This document shows positions 1 through 5,249 of a DNA stretch of 5,249 bases, piece after piece; position 1 is the first letter of the stretch, and the number at the start of each line of letters is the position of its first letter. The stretch lies in NCBI GenBank assembly GCA_021160085.1, contig JAGHDE010000082.1, forward strand, positions 1 through 5,249, given 5' to 3'. This DNA is from Pseudomonadota bacterium (GTDB lineage Bacteria; Desulfobacterota; WTBG01; JAGOGO01). The notes below the pieces were generated by a model. It searched no databases and was not told the DNA's origin. It worked only from the letters and a program-made list of their open reading frames with translations. The translations under genes and the position numbers were made by a program.

Positions 1-95
1 GCCATTACCCCCCTCTCTTTGCTATTTAATTTATCATTCGAAACATTAAAAATATCAAAACCGGGTTTTAAAAACGAATTTATTACTTAACTCTC

Positions 96-101
96 TATAA
101 T
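96..101 (+). promoter_or_regulatory. Candidate -10 box (TATAAT) for the pentapeptide-repeat gene
   Basis: A perfect TATAAT lies 16 bases before the ATG at 118. No good -35 is found 16-18 bases upstream; the sequence there is AT-rich without a TTGACA-like hexamer. If it is used, transcription would begin near 107-109, giving a leader of only about 10 bases. The one weak Shine-Dalgarno-like AAGG (103-106) would then be largely outside the transcript. The region is AT-rich, so a chance match is possible. Confidence 0.3.
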
Positions 102-117
102 CAAGGTTAACATTCTA

Positions 118-810
118 ATGGCAACTTACAAACCACTTATGAATTTTTCCTGTAATGGAATATCCCTTGAAATTATCTTAGAAAATCATAAGCGGTGGGT
201 GGAATCGAAAGGATTGGACGGAGAACGGGCCATCATCAATGGAGCCCGCCTGAGAAAAGCCAACCTGGAATATGCTGATTTACGGGCTGCTATTCTCCCT
301 GATGCTGACTTGCGAGAGGCCAACCTTGCGAATGTCACCCTGCGGGGTGCCAACCTGAGGAACGTAATGCTCACTGGTGCTAATTTGCGGATGGCCATCT
401 TCAGGTTTGCCGATATGAAAAAAGTCGATTTAACTGCAACTGACCTGGTGGAAGCCGACCTGCGGGATACGGATCTCAGAGAAGCAAAGCTGACCGGCGC
501 TCATCTTACCGAGGCCAACCTGCGATGTGCCAATCTTGAAGGTGCTGAACTACGGGAGGCCAACCTTGAGTTCGCTGATTTCAGCGAGACCAACCTCAAA
601 GGAGTGGATTTGAGCGAAGCGAATCTAATGTTAACAAACTTTAACCGAGCCAGCCTGGAAAAAGCTGATCTGAAAGGAGCCCTCAATATAACATCCGCTC
701 AAATTGCAAAAGCAGATACCCTTTATGAAGCAAAGCTTGATGATGAAATTCTTGCTGAGATAAAGAAAAATCATCCCTCCTTGTTAGACCCGCCTGAAAT
801 CATAAAGTGA
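118..810 (+). CDS. Pentapeptide-repeat protein
   Basis: The 230-residue protein is mostly a pentapeptide-repeat domain. From about residue 38 to 187 it can be written as 30 consecutive five-residue units of the A(D/N)LXX type (for example ANLEY, ADLRE, ANLRC, ADLKG), with no break in register. Such repeats fold into a right-handed quadrilateral beta-helix, here about seven coils. The N-terminus (15-37) carries a short segment with H24 and W27, of the LxxHxxW type often seen before the repeats in bacterial members. The C-terminus (188-222, from ALNIT to about HPSLL) resembles the usual capping tail. There is no signal peptide or membrane segment, so it is probably cytosolic. The molecular role is unknown: pentapeptide proteins include gyrase-protecting DNA mimics (Qnr, MfpA) and many uncharacterised ones, and nothing here places it in the Qnr group. 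The start at 118 has only a weak AAGG 11 bases upstream. The in-frame ATG at 139 is an alternative but has no better ribosome site. Confidence 0.93.
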   Translation: MATYKPLMNFSCNGISLEIILENHKRWVESKGLDGERAIINGARLRKANLEYADLRAAILPDADLREANLANVTLRGANLRNVMLTGANLRMAIFRFADMKKVDLTATDLVEADLRDTDLREAKLTGAHLTEANLRCANLEGAELREANLEFADFSETNLKGVDLSEANLMLTNFNRASLEKADLKGALNITSAQIAKADTLYEAKLDDEILAEIKKNHPSLLDPPEIIK

Positions 811-811
811 A

Positions 812-832
812 GGCTTTATCGCCTTTAAAGCC
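812..832. terminator. Possible weak bidirectional terminator hairpin
   Basis: Just after the stop of the pentapeptide gene, GGCTTTA (812-818) and TAAAGCC (826-832) form a perfect 7-bp stem around a 7-base loop. It sits between convergent genes, where a shared terminator is expected. It lacks a clear T-run on either side, so an intrinsic terminator is only tentative. An alternative pairing AAGGC/GCCTT overlaps it. Confidence 0.3.
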
Positions 833-875
833 CTGGCCTCCGATTTTCCCCGAGATAGTGGATGCTAAAGATTAT

Positions 876-939
876 AAAATCCGAAGCACGAAATTCGAAA
901 CAATTTCAAAATCCAAAATCTGAATGTCCCAAACAAGTT
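876..939. repeat. Degenerate short-unit intergenic repeat (AATYYRAA-like units)
   Basis: This stretch contains at least five imperfect copies of an 8-base unit: AATCCGAA (878-885), AATTCGAA (892-899), ATTTCAAA (903-910), AATCCAAA (910-917) and AATCTGAA (917-924). Spacing runs from 7 to 14 bases. It lies wholly in the intergenic space between convergent genes. Its look (runs of AAATTCGAAA- and AAATCCGAAG-like words) matches a kind of low-complexity intergenic repeat I associate with environmental genomes of several anaerobic phyla. That comparison is from memory, and its function is unknown. Confidence 0.5.
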
Positions 940-978
940 CCCCCGAATCCCCTTGCCGTTAATATTATGATGCTTTTT

Positions 979-1464
979 CTATCGGAAAAGCCGGACGATC
1001 TTTGTTAAATAATCGGTGCTGGAATGATCCTTGGGGTCTCCCACAATGGCAATGCGAGCCTGGATGGATAAAGCGGTATCCCGTTCCGGAACATTTTCTA
1101 CGCTATAATCGGTCCCTTTCGCAAACACGTTGGGCTCAAGTGTTTTTAAAATTTTATCCACGGTAGGATCAGAAAAAACAGTGAGGTAATCAATATAAAT
1201 AATTGAAGAAAGGATTTCCAGGCGTTCGTTCTCCGGCATTAAGGGACGGCCTTTCTTTCCCAATGCCTTCATGGAAGCATCACTGTTCACCCCCACCACC
1301 AGAATATCTCCTTCTTCTTTAGCCCCCTTAAGACACCGAATATGTCCCACATGAATTAAATCGAAACATCCATTGGTGAATACGATTGTCCGGCCGTTTT
1401 TTTTATGTTCACTGATAATGGACCGGAGCTTTTGATGGTCAAGAATTATTTTTGCCTCATGCAT
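979..1464 (-). CDS. rfaE2: D-glycero-beta-D-manno-heptose 1-phosphate adenylyltransferase (stand-alone RfaE domain II, HldC type)
   Basis: This cytosolic nucleotidyltransferase would convert heptose 1-phosphate and ATP to ADP-D-glycero-D-manno-heptose and pyrophosphate, the precursor of LPS inner-core heptose. At 161 residues it has the usual length of the separate domain. TNGCFDLIHVGH (30-41) holds the HxGH nucleotide-binding motif (H38, H41). GVNSD (58-62), RPL (73-75), KGTDY (116-120) and the HSST segment (147-150) fit the RfaE domain II family rather than glycerol-3-phosphate cytidylyltransferases. The ATG at 1464 overlaps the end of the kinase gene by 8 bases, so translational coupling is likely. 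A stop codon lies four codons upstream in this frame, so the start cannot move far. A strong GGAGG (1480-1484 on the complement) lies 15 bases before the ATG, a long spacing; the GGTG just after it is closer. It is the last gene of the operon. The ligand is inferred from family and neighbour. Confidence 0.93.
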   Translation of the reverse strand: MHEAKIILDHQKLRSIISEHKKNGRTIVFTNGCFDLIHVGHIRCLKGAKEEGDILVVGVNSDASMKALGKKGRPLMPENERLEILSSIIYIDYLTVFSDPTVDKILKTLEPNVFAKGTDYSVENVPERDTALSIQARIAIVGDPKDHSSTDYLTKIVRLFR

Positions 1465-2542
1465 GATTCTTTTTCACCGCCTCCAATAACTCGTTTCGGG
1501 TAACGACAGCAGTGCCACTTTTCATAACCACGATGCCGGCAGCATAATTAGCGAGACAGGCAGAATCATAGAAGCTGGCCCCAGCCGCTAATGCAAGGGT
1601 GAAAACTGTCGCTACTGTATCGCCGGCTCCAGTTACATCGGTAATATCATCGTGGCCGACTATGGGAATATGGGATATTTCAGCAGTCTCCTCAAGCAGA
1701 CTCATTCCCCGATTTCCCCGAGTGATGAGAACAGCTTTCAAGGCCAGCTTTTTCTTTAACAAACCAGCCGCTCGTTTCACATCCTTATCCCCCACCATCC
1801 GTATCCTGGTGGCTCTTTCAGCTTCTGATTCATTAGGGGTAACCGCAGTAACACCCCGGAAACGCATAAGCTGATAACGTGAATCAACCACCACTGTTTT
1901 ATGCTGGGCCAGTGAAGCAAGGTCAGTGATGATGCGAGGAGAAATGACGCCGTATCCATAGTCTGAGACTATTATGGCATCCATATCTTTGGATACCTTG
2001 GTGAAGCTATCATGAATTTTAGCTCGCAAGCGAGCAGGGAGAGGTTCCTCGTTTCTCCTGTCTATTCTTATTACCTGTTGTTTGGAAGTATGATCATCTC
2101 CGGCCATGATCCGGGTCTTCGAGGTGGTGTTCACAATATGGGAACGCACCAAGCCATCTACATTTTCATTTTTCTCAGTCAATTCCTTAACGATGGTGTT
2201 CCCCAACAAATCATTCCCCAGAATGCCAAGTGCATAGACCTTGCAACCAAGGCTCCCCAGGTTGTTGGCAGCATTCCCGGCGCCACCCGGGACTATGGTT
2301 TCCCGTTCATGGCGGACGACAAGGACAGGAGCCTCTCTCGAAAGCTTAAATGGTTTTCCATAGATATAGACATCCGAAATAAAATCACCGATAATCATCA
2401 CTTTGACTTTAGAAAATTTATCAATGATTTCCCGAAAGTGTTTCTCCCCCACCCGTTTTTTTTCTTTCGCTTTTCCAGCCAACTTCTTTTTTTCGTTTTT
2501 TGTGTCTTTGTTGGAATTTGCCTCTTTTCTGCTATAACTCAT
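1457..2542 (-). CDS. rfaE1: D-glycero-beta-D-manno-heptose-7-phosphate kinase (stand-alone RfaE domain I, HldA type)
   Basis: This PfkB/ribokinase-family sugar kinase would phosphorylate D-glycero-D-manno-heptose 7-phosphate at C1 to give the 1,7-bisphosphate for ADP-heptose synthesis. The kinase domain begins near residue 38. IIGDFISDVYIYG (50-62) and the SREAP segment (68-72) are typical of RfaE. GGAGNAANN (86-94) is the sugar-binding glycine-rich motif, TPNESE (235-240) is the family NxxE region, and DVTGAGDT (302-309) is the second PfkB signature with the catalytic base D308. It ends after this domain, so it is the split form and not a fused HldE. The first 35 residues are an unusual lysine-rich, probably disordered extension (residues 12-30 are mostly K, E, N and A), encoded by A6, A7 and A8 runs. 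GTG at residue 31 is a possible alternative start but has no good ribosome site. A GGCGGTG (2550-2556, complement) lies 7 bases before the ATG. The stop overlaps the next gene. Confidence 0.94.
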   Translation of the reverse strand: MSYSRKEANSNKDTKNEKKKLAGKAKEKKRVGEKHFREIIDKFSKVKVMIIGDFISDVYIYGKPFKLSREAPVLVVRHERETIVPGGAGNAANNLGSLGCKVYALGILGNDLLGNTIVKELTEKNENVDGLVRSHIVNTTSKTRIMAGDDHTSKQQVIRIDRRNEEPLPARLRAKIHDSFTKVSKDMDAIIVSDYGYGVISPRIITDLASLAQHKTVVVDSRYQLMRFRGVTAVTPNESEAERATRIRMVGDKDVKRAAGLLKKKLALKAVLITRGNRGMSLLEETAEISHIPIVGHDDITDVTGAGDTVATVFTLALAAGASFYDSACLANYAAGIVVMKSGTAVVTRNELLEAVKKNHA

Positions 2543-2569
2543 AATAACGCACCGCCATATAATATTTAT

Positions 2570-3640
2570 TCATTCAAGAAATTCTTCACATGCCTGGAGA
2601 ACCCGATCAGCTGAAATATCCTTCATACAACTATGATCGGTAGGGCAAACTTTAAGGTGGCAAGGACTGCACTCCAGATCTTTTCGCAACAACCGGGTTT
2701 TACCCATGTCATAATTTGTATAACGGGGGTCGGTGGGGCCCATAATCACCACCACCGGGGTATCGAAGGCCACTGCATAATGTCGCGGTCCGGTATCATT
2801 GGTAACCAGCAACGCTGAATCACTAATTATTGCTTTAATGTGTTCCAGAGAAATAATCTCGGCAACCCTGTTAAAAGGACGATGGCGCATACTGGATCTA
2901 ATATTCCGGTCGATATCTTCTTCCCCCGGGCCCGGCATTATTACTATCTGGGCGCCGTAGCGTTCTATCAATGCATCTCCTACTTGAGCAAAATTTTCCG
3001 GAGGCCAGCACTTGGATGATCCAAAACTGGCTCCCGGAATTATGCTGACGATGGGTTTATGCTCTTTGGTTCCCCATTGCTGATAAAAATTATTTACTTT
3101 CTCCCGAGTGCCAGGAGAAAATTGAAGAACGGTTTTCCGGGAAGAGATACTATAATTTAAATGACTGCACAAAGTCAGATAACGGTCAACCATTGGGAGG
3201 GGAACCACCCTGCCATTCTCTTTCGGAGGAGGAATCGTATCGGTTAATAAAAAACCTCTCCCGTCTGTCCGATATCCTGCGCGATGTGGAATCCGTGCCA
3301 CAAACGACAGAGCAGCGGAACTGAAGGAGTTCGGCAAAATTATTGATAAGGCAAACTTTGTTTTTTTCAGCTTCCTGCTTACCTGCCACTTCCTTTTCAA
3401 GCTGCGGTCAAGCACCTTAGAATCATAGGCGATAATTTCATCGTAATAAGGAAGCCCTTCGATGACGGCTTGAATTTGGGGGCGAACCATAACTGCAATG
3501 TGTGAGTCAGGGTTGTTTTCCCTTACTGTCCGTAAAAGAGGGGTCGCCATAACCAGATCCCCTACCCAGTTGGGACAGTGCACTAAAATTTTATCTGGCC
3601 TCTTTCCTGCCATAGTCCTTAACAATTTCTTATGTTTCAC
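2570..3640 (-). CDS. waaF: Glycosyltransferase family 9, lipopolysaccharide heptosyltransferase II (WaaF) type
   Basis: This GT-B enzyme would transfer heptose from ADP-heptose to the LPS inner core, as a peripheral protein at the cytoplasmic face. Near the N-terminus, CPNWVGDLVMATPLL (22-36) carries the catalytic-type aspartate D28. LPNSFSSA (102-109) and AGYRTDGRGFLLT (121-133) match WaaF-like acceptor-side motifs. In the second domain, PGASFGSSKCWP (202-213), NDTGPRH (281-287) and GPTDPRYT (301-308) form the ADP-sugar site. Near the end, four cysteines (324, 327, 332, 338) sit in a CxxC-x4-C-x5-C pattern. At 356 residues it is normal length. Position 211 is Cys where the family usually has Arg (K-R-W). 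The start is uncertain: codon 1 is GTG at 3640 with a poorly spaced AGAAG, while the ATG at residue 10 (3611-3613) has AAGGA only 2 bases upstream. It lies 12 bases after the radical SAM gene and 27 before the kinase. Heptosyltransferase III or another GT9 specificity is possible. Confidence 0.88.
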   Translation of the reverse strand: MKHKKLLRTMAGKRPDKILVHCPNWVGDLVMATPLLRTVRENNPDSHIAVMVRPQIQAVIEGLPYYDEIIAYDSKVLDRSLKRKWQVSRKLKKTKFALSIILPNSFSSAALSFVARIPHRAGYRTDGRGFLLTDTIPPPKENGRVVPLPMVDRYLTLCSHLNYSISSRKTVLQFSPGTREKVNNFYQQWGTKEHKPIVSIIPGASFGSSKCWPPENFAQVGDALIERYGAQIVIMPGPGEEDIDRNIRSSMRHRPFNRVAEIISLEHIKAIISDSALLVTNDTGPRHYAVAFDTPVVVIMGPTDPRYTNYDMGKTRLLRKDLECSPCHLKVCPTDHSCMKDISADRVLQACEEFLE

Positions 3641-3652
3641 AACTTCTGGACA

Positions 3653-5176
3653 TTACTCTTTCTCTTCATTCAGGAAAAAATCGCTTCTCACTCCCATGAA
3701 TGGATTGTACTTAACGGCATAATGAAGCTGACCGGACTTGATGCACCGGTTAGAAGCCTCATGATCTCTTTTTGTAATTTCTTCTTTTACGTGATCCCAC
3801 CCTTCCAAAGTAATATCTTCCATCTCATCCACCAAATGCGCGTAATGAGGCGAGACAGGAAGGTCTGCATATTTGTTTACATACCAGGGAAATATTTTCT
3901 GAAGTTTTTCGATCCAGAGATTTAATTCAGCCCCAAAGTCTAAACAGGACTCCGCAAAAAAATTATCCAGGGATTTCATCTTCTCCTCGTTTATAAATCC
4001 GCCCTTCCTGGCAATATTATAGGCATCGGTGTTTATATAGGGGAAAAAGATAGACCATCGGAACCTCCCCGGTTTAATTTCTCCTAACAGCTTGGTCGTC
4101 ATTAGAATATCTTCTCTATTTTCATGAGGAAATCCAAACATCACAAAAGCGGAGGTATGAAGACCGGTCTGATGAGCAATTTCGAACCCCCGGCAGATTT
4201 CTTCATTGGTCATTCTTCGGTTAAGGATCCTTCGCCGAATTTCTTCGCTCCCGCTCTCAAGGCCGAACTTCACGATAGTGCAACCGGACTCTTTTAATGC
4301 TGATGCTTTTTCCTTATCAAATTTTTTGATGTGTCCATTCACCACATAAGGCAAACCGATCTCGACCTGGTAGCGCCGACAAAAATCCAGCAAATACGAC
4401 TTGTTAAGAGTGAAAATATCATCATCAAAAATAAACGTGCTGATATTCTGGTAGTTGTCAAGCAGATAGTGGAGCTCCTTCATAACCTCATCAACGGTAT
4501 GACGGCGCAAATAGTGCAATTCGCCCTCAGTTTTACCTAAGTCTTCCTTGTAAAGACTAACCATTTGATGATTAAAACAGTACGTACAGCGATAGGGGCA
4601 CCCTCTGGACGCCATCACCCCGACCCATCCTCCCTTGGCGTCAATCACCTTTTGAAAATCAAACAGCCCGTAATCTTTGAAAGGAAGGGAAGTAAGATCG
4701 ATAAAAGGAGCAACCCTGTTTTTGATAACCTTTCCATTTTTTCGCGTCCAGAGATTGGGAATGTTTGAGCAGTCTTTTCCATTCTCCATCCTGCCGGCCA
4801 GTTCTGCCAAAGCATTTTCTCCTTCTCCCAGGCAAACAAAATCAAAAAAACCGGATGCCATAACCCCATCAGGATCGGCGGTTGCGTGAATACCTCCTCC
4901 AATAACAGGAATAGAAAAATCCTTTTTAATCTGAGAAGCGATCTCCAGGCAATACTGGTATTGGTTGGAGACCATGGAAATTCCTATAAGACGGGGATCA
5001 AACAATTCTATATCCTTTTTAATCCTCTGCCAGTCCAAAGGATAATTAAGCTGTCCGTTAATATTTAACAGCCTGGTCTCGTGTCCGCGGGATTTCAGCA
5101 TCCCTGAAAGGAAAGCAACCCCATAATTAAACCCTATTTGTGCATTAAGGTTGGGATAAATAAAAAGGATACGCAT
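3653..5176 (-). CDS. B12-binding-type radical SAM protein of unknown substrate
   Basis: The 507-residue protein has a Rossmann-like N-terminal domain (about 1-150) of the cobalamin-binding type, with GGGIHAT (93-99) and LGEGE (116-120), followed by a radical SAM barrel. SRGCPYRCTYCFN (190-202) gives the CxxxCxxC cluster motif (C193, C197, C200) that would bind a 4Fe-4S cluster and SAM. FDDDIFT (250-256), GLESGSEE (305-312) and FGFPHE (347-352) are typical of the B12-dependent group (BchE, hopanoid methylases and many uncharacterised relatives). No DxHxxG histidine motif is visible, which is usual in this class, so cobalamin binding is inferred. The C-terminal 120 residues are rich in aromatic and charged residues and I do not recognise them. 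There is no membrane segment. Methylation, ring rearrangement or C-C chemistry are all possible. It heads a heptose/LPS operon, 12 bases before waaF, which suggests a role in envelope glycan or lipid modification. The start is ATG at 5176, with a weak AGGG 10 bases upstream. Confidence 0.9.
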   Translation of the reverse strand: MRILFIYPNLNAQIGFNYGVAFLSGMLKSRGHETRLLNINGQLNYPLDWQRIKKDIELFDPRLIGISMVSNQYQYCLEIASQIKKDFSIPVIGGGIHATADPDGVMASGFFDFVCLGEGENALAELAGRMENGKDCSNIPNLWTRKNGKVIKNRVAPFIDLTSLPFKDYGLFDFQKVIDAKGGWVGVMASRGCPYRCTYCFNHQMVSLYKEDLGKTEGELHYLRRHTVDEVMKELHYLLDNYQNISTFIFDDDIFTLNKSYLLDFCRRYQVEIGLPYVVNGHIKKFDKEKASALKESGCTIVKFGLESGSEEIRRRILNRRMTNEEICRGFEIAHQTGLHTSAFVMFGFPHENREDILMTTKLLGEIKPGRFRWSIFFPYINTDAYNIARKGGFINEEKMKSLDNFFAESCLDFGAELNLWIEKLQKIFPWYVNKYADLPVSPHYAHLVDEMEDITLEGWDHVKEEITKRDHEASNRCIKSGQLHYAVKYNPFMGVRSDFFLNEEKE

Positions 5177-5249
5177 GGATATCTTGCCCTAAACTTTAAA
5201 AATTTATATTTATTTATAATTTGCAAAAAATATTGCCGCGCTTCACTTA
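5177..5249 (-). promoter_or_regulatory. AT-rich upstream region, candidate operon promoter
   Basis: Reading on the minus strand, this gap before the radical SAM gene holds two TATAAA boxes (5213-5218 and 5203-5208) and a TTGCAA (5221-5226). None of the pairings gives a good -35/-10 spacing: TTGCAA to the nearer-to-gene TATAAA is 12 bases. This is the only sizeable gap upstream of the four minus-strand genes within the window, so a promoter is expected here, but the exact elements cannot be fixed. The operon could also extend past the window edge. Confidence 0.25.

Noticed and set aside
57..69. Inverted repeat AAAAC-CGG-GTTTT upstream of the pentapeptide gene
   Set aside because: A 5-bp mostly A-T stem with a 3-base loop is too weak to call as an operator or terminator.
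186..686. Antisense open frames opposite the pentapeptide gene (186-398 and 501-686)
   Set aside because: Their regular R-L-A-S pattern is simply the reverse complement of the 15-base repeat periodicity; the sense frame is complete and well explained.
876..939. CRISPR array
   Set aside because: Units are only about 8 bases, imperfect and irregularly spaced, with no spacers and no cas genes in the window.
862..1008. Small plus-strand ORF of 48 codons (starts MLKIIKSEARN) across the intergenic region
   Set aside because: It is a translation of the degenerate repeat, runs into the 3' end of the antisense rfaE2 gene, and has no convincing ribosome site or recognisable domain.
979..2542. Frameshifted single hldE gene split in two
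   Set aside because: Both halves have complete domains and proper ends, and the split arrangement with overlapping stop and start is common in many phyla. In fused HldE the order is also kinase then adenylyltransferase, but there is no lost linker here to suggest a recent break.
2012..2614. Long plus-strand open frame of 200 codons opposite the kinase gene
   Set aside because: It lies across the well-conserved kinase gene and the kinase/transferase junction; its Phe-rich part reflects the antisense of the lysine codons.

Overview
The window reads as a chromosomal segment of a Gram-negative, LPS-making bacterium of moderate to slightly AT-rich composition (judged by eye). The heptose kinase and heptose-1-phosphate adenylyltransferase are encoded by two separate genes rather than one fused hldE. 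Together with the B12-type radical SAM gene and a degenerate AATTCGAA-like intergenic repeat, this suggests an uncultured or anaerobic lineage such as Desulfobacterota, Nitrospirota or Omnitrophota. That assignment is inference; no rRNA or other marker gene is present.

Layout: bases 1-117 are an AT-rich leader with a TATAAT box. Bases 118-810 (+) encode a pentapeptide-repeat protein with about 30 uninterrupted repeats. Bases 811-978 are a convergent intergenic region with a small hairpin and a patch of degenerate repeats. Bases 979-5176 are a tightly packed four-gene minus-strand operon, transcribed from high to low coordinates: B12-binding-type radical SAM protein, family 9 glycosyltransferase of the heptosyltransferase II (WaaF) type, heptose-7-phosphate kinase (rfaE1/hldA), and heptose-1-phosphate adenylyltransferase (rfaE2/hldC). 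Gaps are 12 and 27 bases, and the last pair overlaps by 8 bases. Bases 5177-5249 are an AT-rich upstream region that probably holds the operon promoter.

How the genes fit together: the kinase and adenylyltransferase perform two steps of ADP-heptose synthesis, and the glycosyltransferase would use ADP-heptose to extend the LPS inner core. The isomerase (gmhA), phosphatase (gmhB) and epimerase (hldD) are not in this window. The radical SAM enzyme has no assignable substrate. Its place at the head of a heptose operon is the most interesting feature here and suggests, without proving, a role in envelope glycan or lipid modification. The pentapeptide-repeat gene is convergent and probably functionally separate.
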